From Hysterangium stoloniferum (taxonomy: Eukaryota > Basidiomycota > Agaricomycetes > Hysterangiales > Hysterangiaceae): a DNA stretch of 64,000 nucleotides. The translations under genes and the position numbers were made by a program. A model generated the notes under the pieces. The model had not been told where the DNA came from. It saw only the letters and a list, made by a program, of their open reading frames with translations, and ran no database searches. Within the stretch, counting starts at the first letter, position 1. The number at the start of each line of letters is the position of its first letter. Positions 10,501-23,535 of the stretch are shown here, one piece after another. The stretch lies in assembly GCA_015178975.1 (NCBI GenBank), contig WHVD01000141.1, positions 154,974 through 218,973 on the forward strand, in the 5' to 3' direction.

Positions 10501-13500
10501 CTCACCCGCCTTCAATATATCTCCAATATTTCGCATCTTGTCTCGTAAGCAGCATACCCCCTCTAGAACCGTTAATGCCGTGTCCTGAACCACTCTAATG
10601 ACAGTCAATCCCACTTGGCAACAATTTCAATTGAACTCCTCCACCAGGCTAAGCAAACCGGTTTCTCTGACCGCCAGCTCGCCGGCAACCTCGGGTCCAC
10701 CGAACTCGCCGTCCGACGACTACGACAAGAACACAACATTACCCCCTTCGTCAAGCAGATCGATACCGTAGCAGCCGAGTTCCCTGCATTCACTAACTAC
10801 CTATATACTACCTACAATGCTGTTGAGAACGACGTTGCATTTGACGATCATGGCGTTATGGTTCTCGGATCTGGTGTTTATCGCATTGGCTCGTCTGTTG
10901 AGTTCGACTGGTGTGCTGTACGAGCGATCCGTACGCTGCGCGAACAGGGCTTGAAGACGATTATGGTCAATTACAATCCGGAAACTGTCAGTACTGATTA
11001 TGACGAGGCCGATCGGTTATACTTCGAGAACATTAGCCTCGAAACAATTTTGGACATTTATGATGCCGAGCGTGCCAAAGGCGTTATATTGTCGATGGGT
11101 GGTCAGACACCGAACAATATCTCGTTGCCATTATATCGTCAAAATGTGCATATATATGGGACGTCCCCGGAGATGATTGATACAGCGGAGAACAGGTACA
11201 AGTTCTCCCGTCTGTTGGATAAGATCGGTGTGGATCAACCCCTATGGAAGGTACTGACGAGTTTCAAGGAAGCCCAATCCTTTTGCGATGAAGTTGGATA
11301 TCCAGTCCTCGTCCGGCCGTCTTATGTTCTCTCTGGGGCTGCGATGAACGTGGTCTCCAGTGCGGATGACTTGCACAATTACCTCACCCAGGCATCTGCT
11401 GTATCCCGTGACCACCCCGTCGTCATCACCAAATACATTGAACACGCCAAGGAAATCGAGATGGACGCGGTAGCAAAGGACGGCAAGATGGTCATGCATT
11501 ATATTTCGGAGCACGTTGAGAATGCCGGCGTACATTCTGGCGATGCGACCTTGATTCTTCCGCCGCAAGATTTGGATCCGGAAACTGTGCGCCGTATTGT
11601 GGATGCTACTACTAAGATTGGTAATGCGCTCAATGTTACGGGTCCTTTCAATATCCAGTTTATTGCGAAGAATAACGAGATCAAAGTTATCGAGTGTAAT
11701 CTGCGCGCTGCGAGGTCTTTCCCCTTCGTTTCAAAGGTGACTGGTGTGGATGCCATCGAAATGGCCACCAAAGTCATGCTCGGTATTCAAGTCGAGCCTT
11801 ATCCAGAGCTCAACCTCCCCCCGGATTATGTCGGTGTTAAAGTGCCCCAATTCAGTTTCAGTCGATTATCCGGGGCCGATCCTGTTCTGGGTGTCGAGAT
11901 GGCGTCGACGGGTGAAGTCGCGTGTTTCGGGAGAGACAAATATGAAGCGTATCTCAAAGCTACGATATCCACTGGTACTGTACTTCCGAAGAAGAACATC
12001 CTTCTTTCGATTGGAAGTTTCAAGGAGAAAATGGAGATGCTGCCGTCTGTTCAGAAACTTGCTGCTGCCGGGTATAGCTTGTTTGCGACGTCTGGGACTG
12101 CGGATTTCTTTACTGAGCATAATGTCCCTTGCAAGGTATGTCATACTACCATGGTGGTCCTGCATACCGTATTAACGTCGTATATTTAATGTTTAGTACC
12201 TCGAAACGCTGCCCGACAGCGAAAATCAGAAATCGGAATACTCGCTTACCCAACATCTTGCCAACAACTTGATCGATATGTACATCAATCTTCCTTCAAA
12301 AAACCATTACCGCCGGCCTGCAAGCTATACCAGCAAGGGATACCGGACCCGCCGTATGGCCGTCGACTTCGCCGTGCCGTTAGTCACCAACGTCAAGATT
12401 GCCAAGTTATTAGTCGAGGCCATCGTTCGGAAGCTTCCTCTCGACGTCTCCAGCGTTGATTACAAGACGTCACACACGTCATTCACATTCCCTGGGCTGG
12501 TCAACGTGTTTGCCTTCGTCCCAGGCTTACTCGATAAATCCACATCAGACTTTTCCGACGCCACCAAGGCGTCGCTCAGTGCTGGCCTCACAACCGCGCT
12601 CATATCTCCTCGAGGGATGCTGGGTGGTATTGTTGATGAACCTAGTCTCCATCTTGCTCATGGAAACGCGACTGGTGCTGCGCATTGCAACTACGCTCTA
12701 GCGGTAATGGCCACATCTGCGAACGCTGAAAAATTGGAGGACGAGGACTTACTCTCTGAGACGAAGTACCTGTTTATACCCTTAGATAAGTCTTCGGCTG
12801 CGACGGTTATTGAGTCGATTACCACAGTAGCCGCCCACTTCGCTGTATGGCCAGTCGACAAGCCTATCATCACAGATGCCAAAGGCTCTGATTTGGCTTC
12901 TGTGCTCTTGCTGGCTAGTTTGCACAACCGTAGCGTCCATGTCACTGATGTCAAGAGCAGAGATGATCTACTTCTCATCTCGTTGAGCAAGCAGAAGCAG
13001 CTCAAAGTGACATGCGACGTTGCGGTTTACTCATTGTTCTTCACACGCGAACAATGGCAAGACGCACCTTGCCTGCCCACCGCTCTCGAACAACAGGCTC
13101 TCTGGCAGAATCTCGACATTGTGGACGTTTTCTCAGTCGGAAACATACCGTATCGGCTTGGCATGCATCTTGGCAAACCCGTCTCTCCCTGGTCAGGGGT
13201 TGAAGAAACGTTGCCCTTGCTACTTTCAGCGGTATCCGAGGGCCGATTGGCCTTGACTGATATTAAGACTCGTCTGCATGATAACCCAGCGAGGATTTTC
13301 GCTCTCCCTGATCAAGCTCACACACAAATTGAGGTTGTTGTAGGACGAAAGATGGTCTTTGGCAAGCGGTCCGCTCCGTGGTCGCCTTTGGAATGCGCTG
13401 TTCTCAATGGCAGCGTACATAGAGTTTCAATTCACGACCAGACTGTTTATCTTGATGGTGCAACCTTCGTGTCAGCCATGGGTCGAGATGTCTCTGCGGC

Positions 13501-14780
13501 AGCAGTGGTGGTCGTAAGGCCGTCTGAACGGAAAGGATCGTTTACATCCGCCTCCAGGCCACAGTTGACTTCAATAGAACAACAAGTCGCTTCCGTTGTC
13601 GGAGCACAGGCAAGTCAGCCGGCTGTGATGTCCCTGTCGACGGTGCAATCTTCTCAGGCCATTTCGGGTGTTTCTTTCGCGCTGCCCATTCATCCCGCGT
13701 TCCATCGTCGTCACATTCTCTCTGTTAAACAGTTCTCCCCTCGAGATATTCATGATCTGTTCAATTTAACTCATGAGATGAGACTGCAAGTAGAACGAAA
13801 CGGAACGATTGACGTACTTAAAGGACGCGTGCTTTGCACGATGTTTTACGAGCCTTCCACGAGGACGAGTAGCTCCTTCGATGCTGCTATGAAACGCTGT
13901 GGTGGTGAAGTCGTCCAAATTACCGCAGACCAATCTTCAGTTGCGAAGGGTGAAAGTTTGGCGGATACAGTTCGAACTTTGGGATGTTATGGAGATGCTA
14001 TTGTTATGCGTCATCCAGATATTGGCAGTGCTCAGACAGCAGCGAAGTTCTCTCCGGTTCCTGTCATAAATGCCGGTGACGGTATCGGTGAACATCCTAC
14101 ACAAGTAAGTACCTGTAAAAGAGTCACTTCTTTAATGCCCACTAATATCACTGTTTTTAGGCACTTCTAGACGTTTATACCATTCGTTCCGAACTAGGAA
14201 CCGTAAACGGTCGAACTATAACCATGCTGGGTGATCTTAGAAATGGACGCACTGTTCACAGTCTTGTCACTCTTTTATGTCATTATTCGGTGAATCTCAA
14301 CTTCGTATCTCCTTCTGGTTTGGAGATGCCCAGCAGCGTTGTGACTGCTGCTCGCCGAGCTAAAATAACCGTCCGCCTATGCGAAAATCTGGAGGAAGTG
14401 CTAGCCGAAACCGATGTTCTGTACGTAACCCGAGTTCAAAGGGAGCGTTTCGAGGATGAGAAGGAATGGCTCCGAGTCAAAGATGCATATCGGGTTGATC
14501 ACTCAGTCCTGGCGCGTGCAAAGCCCGAGATGATTGTAATGCACCCTCTTCCCCGACTTACCGGTTCGTTTTCTTCCTTCAGATTGGTGTATTCGAGTGC
14601 TTAGCTTACCTTTAACCCCTGTAGAAATTGACCCTGAAGTTGATTTCGACTCTCGGAGAGCAGTCTACTTCCGGCAGATGCGTTATGGTCTCTTCGTATG
14701 CACATTTTATTTTCATCGTTCAACCTATACTCAAAGCGGTGTAGGTCCGTATGGCATTGCTCGCAAGTGTTATGGCATAG
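7517..14780 (+). CDS. URA2: URA2-type CPSase/ATCase multifunctional protein
   Basis: This protein makes carbamoyl phosphate from glutamine, bicarbonate and ATP and joins it to aspartate, the first two steps of UMP synthesis. Ten exons: 7517-7763, 7819-9662, 9719-9907, 9962-10294, 10366-10544, 10605-12135, 12197-14104, 14161-14563, 14625-14695, 14745-14780. They sum to 6741 nt, 2246 residues, close to the usual size of about 2200. Domains: class I glutamine amidotransferase (FGICLGHQ, nucleophile Cys about 339; FHPES), two CPSase halves (from about 470 and 1014), an MGS-like regulatory domain (about 1390), a DHOase-like domain (about 1520-1880) and ATCase (about 1935 to the end; [13 protein letters not shown]). 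The DHOase-like part lacks the HxH metal motif, as in other fungal URA2 proteins, so dihydroorotase is expected from a separate gene. UTP feedback is known for the family and inferred here. All junctions keep frame; intron 1 is GC-AG. Confidence 0.95.
7764..7818 (+). other. GC-AG intron 1 of URA2
   Basis: Removing 7764-7818 (55 bp, GCGAGC...TCTAG) joins CAGACAG to GAATGGTGG and restores the conserved [17 protein letters not shown] segment at the amidotransferase N terminus. No GT donor at this place restores that reading, so a GC donor is the simplest solution. The other eight introns are GT-AG. Confidence 0.85.
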
Positions 14781-15689
14781 ACATGGGGGTTGTTTCTGAG
14801 TGGTTAAATGGCCCATTAAACTAAACATTGCATATTTTATTATTATCTCGCAATGAAGATTGTATGTGCAAAATTGGAGTTAATCTGTTAAGATTCTATC
14901 GTGTAGCTACCTCACTGTATCGCACCACCGAAGGAATAATGCGTAACAGATTCACCTAGCTTTGGTGTACTGGACGTTAGCCACGGATGTATTATTTACT
15001 ATAGACAGCTGATTCATAGACATATACCGTGTAATCCATAGATTGTCTCGGCTTTGGCCTTTATTTTATAGTTATATATGAGTCAAAGTGCCAAATAAAA
15101 TTAAGTAGATTGATCACTGCAAAGATCGAACTTCCTGGTTTTTGAATGGTAGTCAGACCCTTTGCCTTGATACCAGGTATTCGGCATTGCCTGCAGCCAA
15201 AAGTCAAAGACCGAACAACTTAGGATGCATTGGTCCTGATTCCGTTTACGAGCATCACCCAGATCCAACAGGAATTCCTTTGTAAATCGTTCGACTAATA
15301 GGATATCTCTTTAATTCCAATTACGCCACAAAAATGAGTCGATTATACATACAAAGTATGAGGGTAGGACTCATGTATATGTATCTATATAGGGAAACGT
15401 ATTTTTTAACCGCTGGTCTGAGGATTAAGTTAGGCATATCCGCCGTTCATTCGCCCACCATTTGGGGGACTAGTAGTAATATCATTATAGCGCCGTGTCT
15501 TGACCACAACACAACATGATCTGCCAGCTTCAAGTATCGGAGATATTACACGCTAGCATATTGATAAGATATAGTTTAGACCAAATTATGGGAGCATAAA
15601 AACTGAACTTAACCCGTGTTGTTGGGAGGACGAATATATTAGCATCATGTATCGGGGGATTCCCGAATCTTTGTCCTGATGACAATATG
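14781..15689. other. 3' flank of URA2, no gene seen
   Basis: AT-rich sequence after the URA2 stop codon. No recognisable coding, RNA or LTR structure was found. Confidence 0.4.
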
Positions 15690-16480
15690 ATGCATTCCAA
15701 TACGGTCAAAGGTCACCTGAAACACATTGGGATTGTCTCTGATGAGTTAGGATGACTGAAATTTAACCTCGGCACGGATAAAACAAATGTCTTAGCCATA
15801 AAAGTCACAATTCTGGGACATTTAATTGATAAGAGAGGGATTTTATGGATCAGTATGAATGCCACTGGGAGTTGAAAAACCTCCCGACAAACGTGGATTT
15901 GTTGGAAAACTTTCTCGGAGCGATAGGTTATCTGGCCATTAATTGTGAAGGCATTCGGATTCCACCAGCAGTGCAGGCAGGTCAACCAACGCATGGTATT
16001 GGTGTGAATCAGAACAGCGAGGAATCGCTGGTCAAAAGTCACCTAGCGAGCACAGGGAAGCGATAAGTTACAGTGAAGCCAAACAAGTAATACTGTCATG
16101 GATGATTGTCTCATCTGGGGAAACGGTGTGCAAAGTCCAGAAATAAACCTAGCAGCAGCAAGAATTATAATTGTTTGGTCTGGGAAGGCCTTATCGGGAC
16201 GGCCGAATTATCTTGTGCTTGAGAAGGAGTTATCGGTGATGATAGATCCTCTAAAGTGGTTCAGAGCCCGGTTACTAGGAGTGAGGTTTCTCCGAAGATT
16301 CAGATTCACAGATTATAAGGGCCATGCACGACTCATAACACAGGAAGTTGTGGCCACGATAACTTCGGTGGACGAGTTTGTTGAACCGATTTGAGTACGA
16401 GAGTTGCTATGTTTCTGGTGGGCTAATCAGATAGCAGATACTTTGTCACACGTGTACAACAACGAATCCAGTAGGATAGT
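15690..16480 (+). mobile_element. Ty3/gypsy pol relic
   Basis: Fragments in several frames follow the order of a gypsy polymerase. VTILGHLIDKRGI (about 15805-15843) is the end of reverse transcriptase. NVDLLENFLGAIGYL (about 15893-15937) is the RT-RNase H connection. A block near 16150-16310 (SGRPNYLVLEKEL, FRARLLGVRF) and QIADTLSHVYNNE (about 16425-16465) are the RNase H end (normally ADALSR). Stops and frame changes separate the blocks, so it is dead. No LTRs were found beside it. Its sequence differs from the chromovirus at 56.7 kb. Confidence 0.7.
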
Positions 16481-17789
16481 AGGTGGGCTACCGAGCATGT
16501 GCTGGACGGTTCAGCACTTGATGAACTCGCTAGTCGAGTATGGGTGGATGCAGGGGTTTGTTTAATATTTTATTACAACCACTTTCTACTGGAGCAGCTG
16601 TTGCTGTTAATGGCACGAGGATTCGACAATTATATCGTGGAGCAAAGAAGGGGTGTGTGTAGTTTGCTGGTGGCGTGGTCACGATCATACAGGAAATATC
16701 TGGCTCCGGACAGACAGCAATTACCTGACCGGACATTAGAATAGTACTTTTTTGAGGAATCCGTGGGACTGAGTAGCAGGGAAGATCATGGTGCACTCTG
16801 GCAATGGTTTAATTGCATTCTGCGTTGAGTGGAATACTGGAGATGCTACTTGGTTGCCGTATAAAGAAATAAAGCATTCACGGCCATTTTCATCATTTCT
16901 GACAGATATGAAGATCAAAAATGACAAATACATAGCAGCGCGGGAGGGCGGATGTAACAACTCAGGCAGACCTCTCCGAAACGCGTGTGGACTAGGTGAC
17001 AGTAGTGTCGGAGGCCCACATCCAAATTAAAGCGGGTTCCCATTCTTTATGATTACTTTGTGGAAATAGAATGAAAGAAGAGCGAGTGCATGTAGAGTGG
17101 TATTCGCCCTAGGACAAGACACGATATGCATCTCAATCTCGCTCTCCGCACAGTATAAAGGAGCAATAAATAACGCATGTTAGAATCTTGCCTTCGTATA
17201 GACGCTGCACGCTGCACAGTTCTCGCTGCTAACCATCTCTTTCAAAAACTCATCTGGTGTGTTTATCATGAACAGCCTAAAAATGGATGGCCTAACGTGT
17301 ATAACAGAGGCTATTGCAACTACAAACGTTTAGTTTGTGGGAACAATGACTACTACACAGAATACTGTTGCGATAAGGTATTTTACCCGTTTGCGTCCAT
17401 GTGCGGCGTTAGTGATATGTCATGGGAAACAGTGTGGCTTCGGCACCGATCAAGACAGACAGTAAAGGTAGGAGCATGATATTCGGGACATCTCAATAGC
17501 TCACTACTGGACAATAACAACTTTAGAAAATGCCCTTGCGAATTTTCTCAGTGTACGCGTTTGTAATACATCATTGTGACCAGTGCTGGCTCGCCGTCAA
17601 CCAAGATAGGTGTTGAAGGTACGAGAACAATATTCGTGACATCTCATCAACTTACTTCTTCCAAACAATGGCAACTACAGGCAGTGCCCTTGCCATAAGG
17701 TATTTTCCGAGTTTGCGTCAGTACCCAGCGTTGATGATAGATCATTGTGAACAGTGCTACTATAAAGATTGACATTAAGCGTATGAATA
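16481..17789. other. no gene; decayed ~190-bp repeats at 17370-17770
   Basis: No domain is recognisable. Related stretches at about 17375-17475, 17530-17585 and 17690-17760 share an AAGGTATTTT..GTTTGCGTC...ATCATTGTGA.CAGTGCT pattern and GACATCTCA.. segments. This suggests a degenerate short tandem duplication just upstream of the C2 domain relic, possibly part of the former 5' end of that gene. Confidence 0.35.
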
Positions 17790-18264
17790 TGACATTTGCG
17801 ACCTCCCGATGGACAACTTATTACTCGTGCAGATATCACTGTTTTTAATCTTCCCAAGCTTAACCCTCTGGACTACAAACGGAGATATTATATTCAGTTG
17901 ACAGTTGACGGCGTTGTTCGTCAAACGGCGCAGAAGCGAGGAGGGCCAGACATCACCTGGGACAATATTTTTTCCATGTACTTTTCCTAGCTTTTAACAT
18001 CGTGATGGTAGAATATTTCTAATTTGAGGTGAAGTGATACTACCCGTGCTTCCCAGCTCTCATTCAAAGTCTATGCGAATCGATACTTCGGTACTGATAA
18101 AGAAATCGGTCGATTGACTGTGTCAGGTTCTTCACTCATCGGATCATCCCAAGGTATGTGTCTACCTGTGCAATTATGCTTATCTTAGCGCTAAAGGGTA
18201 TGGCAGTCATAAATCGGAATCTCACGACGGCTGATAACCTCTCCTCTTCTCAGCAATTGACAAC

Positions 18265-18489
18265 TATTGAGATACGAGCGTTGAACCGGAGCGAGTGGAG
18301 CCGTGTGTATACGAACGTTGAACTGGAGCGAGTGGAGTCGTGTATATGATGCAATAGGTGATCCATATTATGATGCGACTTATGATGTATTGATCCACTT
18401 AGGTGGATAAACTCTATCCACCTGTACGATATAAATATACGAGAATTAGCGTAACGAATAACAACACATTTTACACTCGTTCATCTTCA
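18265..18489 (+). repeat. copia 5' LTR
   Basis: 225 bp, starting TATTGAGATAC and ending CATCTTCA. It holds a 37-bp direct repeat in its first third (GTTGAACCGGAGCGAGTGG type, twice) and an AT-rich TATA-like stretch (ATATAAATATA) about 60 bp before its end. The TA at the 5' end instead of TG is shared by both LTRs. Confidence 0.9.
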
Positions 18490-18502
18490 GGTTATGGGCC
18501 CC
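18490..18502 (+). other. copia primer binding site
   Basis: GGTTATGGGCCCC directly follows the 5' LTR. It resembles the Drosophila copia primer site, which pairs with the anticodon region of initiator tRNA-Met rather than the tRNA 3' end. Inference from similarity of the first 12 bases. Confidence 0.7.
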
Positions 18503-18550
18503 GGCCCTTCTTATCAGTAAAAGAACTTCGAACCACTTAGGATTATTACC

Positions 18551-21500
18551 ATGTCTACCTTGGAGAAGATCAAAGACTATGAATCGAGTACTGGGAGCGC
18601 ATATCAAGTCTTTCCGAAGTTGCGAAAAGATAATTACTTTACATGGAGCGCAAGCATGAAGACCATACTCGAATCCCTGAATCAGTGGAAAGTGGTCACT
18701 GGAGAACAGGGAGATCCCACACGCACTAAATTGGACGCCCCAACGAAAGATGAATTGGACATCGAAGAAGCCTGGGAGCTTCGAAAGAAGAGGGCGTATA
18801 GCGAAATAATGTTGCGCGTAGAAGACGAACCAAGGGTAGCTATTATGACCAATGATAATCCCGTTGATGCTTGGAATAAGCTAAAAAATACTTACGGAAC
18901 ACGTCTTGCTAACAGCCGGGCAACGTTACTCTCTGAACTCGTACGTATGAGGTACGATGGAACCGGAATAATCGAGTATAAGGCTCAAATGGATTCTATC
19001 CGAATCAAGTTGTTAGAAGCAGGACATAGCATCGCAGACCCCGATTACCTTAGCCTCTTTATGAGCACACTCCCGGAAGACTTCGATATCATGTCGATGA
19101 CAATCGACTACGATAAGGATACTGTCGAAGAAATCGTTAATAAGCTTCGACAGATAGAAATACGAAAAGAAATACGCCCCGGGTATTCAGACGGTTCTGC
19201 ATTTCGCACTCAAAGTGATTCACACAGATCCCGGGGACGATTCCAGCGTGGACGCGGGAACCTGGGACGTGGCAGGCCAAATAATAAAAATTCGCAAGGA
19301 TGCTACGAGTGCGGAGACTTATCCCATTGGGCACGAAACTGTCCAAAAAGGAAAAAGAAGAACTTTCAGCAATCGGGAGTACAATCAAAGCAGGAGAAAG
19401 GGCAGGGAAACACACCTGATAACTCTTCAACCTCAATCTCGAGCCGAGGGATATTTACTGCAGTGGATTCAGTATTCTTCATGGGCAAAAATGCGACTCA
19501 ATACAAATATTTCCTGGATTCCGCATCGTCAGGACATTATGTACCAAATATCCAGGACTTACACGATTTTATGGCATATAATGTGCTGAAGAAGATTCAG
19601 ACAGCGAATGGCAGTTACATTTATGCCAAGGGTGTCGGAACTTTGAAAATCAATGTATCAAGCTTTGGACCGGGATTCATAGGTGAAATCCCGAATGTCG
19701 AATGGACACCTGATGCCAAGGTACGGTTACTGAACCCCGCACAGCTTTTCAAAGACGGATATCAAGTTGATTTGGATTTAAACGGTTCGAGAATCATTGA
19801 TGCAAATGGACGAACCTTAGGCGAAGCCGTCGAGAGAGAGAATGTATACCCGTTCCAATTCAGGACGATTCCAGCCTCGTCATCAATATGTGGATATACG
19901 AATATATCAGAAGGTGAATTACAAGAAAACTTGGACAACATACCTGTAGCGTACTCCACGAAATCGCCAACCAACTTGATGTTATGGCATCAGCGATTAG
20001 GACATCTACACACAGCCGCTATCCGAAATTTGGCAAAGAACTTCGCATCTGGAATGGAAATTGATGATCCCGGGGAATTCGAAGCAGACTGTATCGCTTG
20101 CATAGAAGGAAAACAACATCGAATTCCATTCAAAACAGGCCGAAATCGAGCAAAGAAACTTGGTGAACTTATTCACATGGATTTAGCCGGACCGATGGAG
20201 ACAATGAGCTTTGATAAGAAACAATATTTTATAATAACCGTTGATGACTACTCACGTGCTATATGGATTGAAACATTAGCAACCAAATCGGAGGCCATAC
20301 AGAAAATACGAGAATACGTACAGAAACTCGAGATGCAGTTTGATGCGAAAGTCCAAGGCATAATGGTAGACAACGGGACCGAATTCATTAACTTGGAAGT
20401 CAAGAGATATTTGTCGTCCAAGGGAATATCGTTGTTCACCTCAGTCCCTTATACGCCTCAGCAAAACGGAATTGCGGAAAGGGGTATACGCACAATTACA
20501 GAGGGCGCACGATCTATGTTATACGCGTCAATGATTTCAGAGGGGGCACGATCCATGCTATACTCATCGAAATTGCTTAAATCCCTTTGGTCAGTAGCTG
20601 TTAAGACTATGGCATACCTGAAAAATCGAAGTCCGACTCATGCCAATGACGGAACCACGCCAATTGAACGTGTTACTGGAGAAAAACCGGACCTATCCCA
20701 CTTACGAATTTTCGGCAGCCCAGTTAGCATCGCTATTCCTAGGCAAAAACGGCAGAAATGGGACTCACGTTCCAAAATGGGATATATGGTTGGATATGAA
20801 CCATATTCTACTGGCTACCTGGTTTGGTATCCTGGGTCTACACGTATCGAGAAGGTACGTGATGCGATATTCCACGAAAATGCAATGGCATTGCCATCAC
20901 CTGTTCCATATGGAGACGAGGGGTCATTCAGGAATATTGCAGACGCAAAGGAGAATAACGAACCTCAATCGAAGGTGACGCCGAACGAGCCACAGCCTAA
21001 GCTCACGATACGGATTCCTCCGCGTCCTAGACCCACTGATGAAAAAGGAAAAGAAATCAGCAAATCATCAGATCAGTCGCAGCTAGTTTCGAACGTACTG
21101 TTACGACTGTGTCGTAACCCTTCGCAAACCGACGGCCCCCGATGGAATACCCTCGTTATACGTCTCCGACAATACAACACCTCGGAAGCCGTCGGACCCC
21201 CGACGCTGACGTATGCTCTCCGGTCAATCAAACCCGACTACGCCTTTCTGTCTGGTTATGTTTTGATATGTCCCTTTCATCATGTTGATCCGTCTCATCT
21301 TATGTTCCACATATGTCTAACTATATTTGTAGTCCTCGAACTATTTCCTTTTATCGTAATTTCCATTCTCGGTTATCATCGGCTTCCGAACTAATCATAA
21401 ACTTCCTGTTCCTAGTCAAGCTTATTGTTAATGCCATTTTCCGCCCTCCTCCCCATTAGTACTTTCTAGACGCCTGTTACTTGTATATGAACTCGCTGTA

Positions 21501-23535
21501 ATTGTAGTTACGAAGCAATCAGAATATCGACTCAGAATACCCTCATACGTCTGTAGCAATCTCATACTAGGAGAATCTCTCTTCCGCCTTCGCGTGCGCT
21601 CGCCCACTCTCGGCCCCGACCCCTTGGCCCGACACCTGACTTGTCCTTCGGTTCCGATCGGTATCTTGCCGAAAAGTTCTTCTTAGGATTTAGTCTTCGC
21701 CTGTCCGAAATTTAAGGACAACCTACGGATATTTGCGAGGGCGCAGCATATAAGCTGAAGCCAAGTCCTTCCGATCGGTCCCCGTCAGCCACCGACATTA
21801 GTCAGTTTCTAGTTCTTAACACGTACCTGATATCCCACGTGGAATGTCACGATCCGGACATACAAGAGAAATAGCTGGAAGCACGATATTAGCAGATGAG
21901 GACGAATCTGGACCCAATAATGGACTCATCATGTATTCTGCTATAGGAAGTAATCCGACGATCCAAGAAGCACTCGATATGCCAGGAGAAGAAGGAGCCG
22001 CCTGGGAGAAGGCGCGACAAGCAGAATGGCAGAATATGTTGGATCACGGTGTGTTTGGACCACCCGAAGAACCGCCACCTGGAACGCGAATCTTAAAAAC
22101 GGGAACTGTATGTCGCGGAACGTACAAAAATGGCGAACTGGTAAAACGAAAAGTTCGGATTGTTGTCAAGGGCTTCAGTCAGATTCCTGGTCTACATTTC
22201 AACGAGACATACGCACCTGTTATGAAATGGGAAACATTCCGAATTTTACTGGCACTGGGAGGAATAACGAATTCAGCCATTCGTCAATTCGATGTTAAAT
22301 CGGCGTACTTACATGGGACAATGAAGGAGAAGGTTTGGGTTTGGCAACCGGAAGGGTTTGAAGAACCTGGAAAGGAGCACCTACCATTACCGTTATTAAA
22401 GGCTCTGTATGGCACAAAACAAGGAGGCAATGAGTGGAGAAAAACGTTATACAACTTTATGGTTAGGGAACTTACTTGGTACTGCTCCGATTTCGATACA
22501 GCTGCATTCTTCAAAATGTGGGACGACGGAAGTTGGGCTATAGTCGCTTTTTGGGTGGATGATGCAACAGCCATTGGTGACGAAAAATGGCTCCTAGATC
22601 TCGAAAGGGCGTTTAGCGATCGATTTGGAATTTCGAGTGAAGGAGACGCTCACTGGATCTTGGGAACAAGCATTCGTCGGGATACTGATTCGAAGTCAGT
22701 ATTCATATCGCAAAAGGAATATATCGAAAACGTTGCGAAGAAATTCAACGTACAGAATTCAAGACCAGTTTGGTCCCCTATTGCCCTGGGAGTCGACTTC
22801 CAATCCATTACATGTCCGGAAACAGAAGAAGAACGCGAGGAAATGGCGAAACTCCCATATCGCGAAATCATAGGGAGTCTGATGTTTGCTGCCACGGTTT
22901 CACGTCCCGATATTGCATACTCTGTGAACAAATTATCGCAATATTCAACAAACCCAGCAAGAGCACATTGGAACTTAGCGAAACGAGTTCTCCAATATCT
23001 ATACACCACTCGAGATCGCGACCTTCGTTTGGGAGGAGGAGCACTTTGTTTACACGCGTACTCGGATGCGGATTTCGCCGGCGATACAGAGGATAGAAAG
23101 TCGACTGGAGGATATGTTGTATTTTTAGGATCAGGGGCCGTATCTTGGTCTTCAAGAAAACAGTCGACAGTAGCGCTGTCTTCGACGGAAGCTGAATACA
23201 ACGCGTTATCCGAGGCAGCACGCGAAGTTATGTGGACGCGACATTTTTTGGAAGAGTTGGATATCATTTATGAAGAACCAACGACGATTTTCGAGGATAA
23301 TCAAGGGACGATTGCATTTGCTCAAAATCAACACGCCTTAAGGAGAATGAAACACATCGAGGTTAAATACCACTTTATTCGACACTTAATCGAAAACGGA
23401 ATGGTACAACTTATCTATCGACATACGAAGGAAATGATCGCGGATATTTTGACGAAATCGCTACCACCGTCGACTCATTCTTATCATACGCGCCGACTAG
23501 GTATTGGAACTTCAACACTCGAGGAGGAGTATTGA
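18551..23535 (+). CDS. copia Gag-Pol, split by a solo LTR
   Basis: The frame opens at ATG 18551 and is broken only by the solo LTR plus one target-site copy (21099-21826, 728 bp). Removing these gives a continuous 4257-nt frame (1418 residues) ending at TGA 23533-23535, six bases inside the 3' LTR. Order: Gag, CX2CX4HX4C zinc knuckle (CYECGDLSHWARNC), aspartic protease (FLDSASSGHYV), GAG-pre-integrase HxxxH/CxxC, integrase (HMDLAGP, VDNGTEF, NGIAERG), reverse transcriptase (FDVKSAYLHG, FWVDDAT) and RNase H (YSDADFAGD, STEAEY). The integrase holds a 13-residue tandem duplication (SEGARSMLY, near 20497-20575). As it stands the product is truncated before RT. Confidence 0.9.
21099..21821 (+). 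repeat. solo LTR, family A
   Basis: 723 bp, TGTTACGAC...TTCTTAACA, flanked by CGTAC at 21094-21098 and 21822-21826. Similar to 37000-37720 and 54885-55541. With no internal region, it is best explained by LTR-LTR recombination after a full gypsy-type insertion into the copia element. Confidence 0.9.

Noticed and set aside
22284..23267. Minus-strand frames opposite copia RT/RNase H
   Set aside because: The plus strand shows complete RT and RNase H motifs in one long frame; the reverse frames have none.
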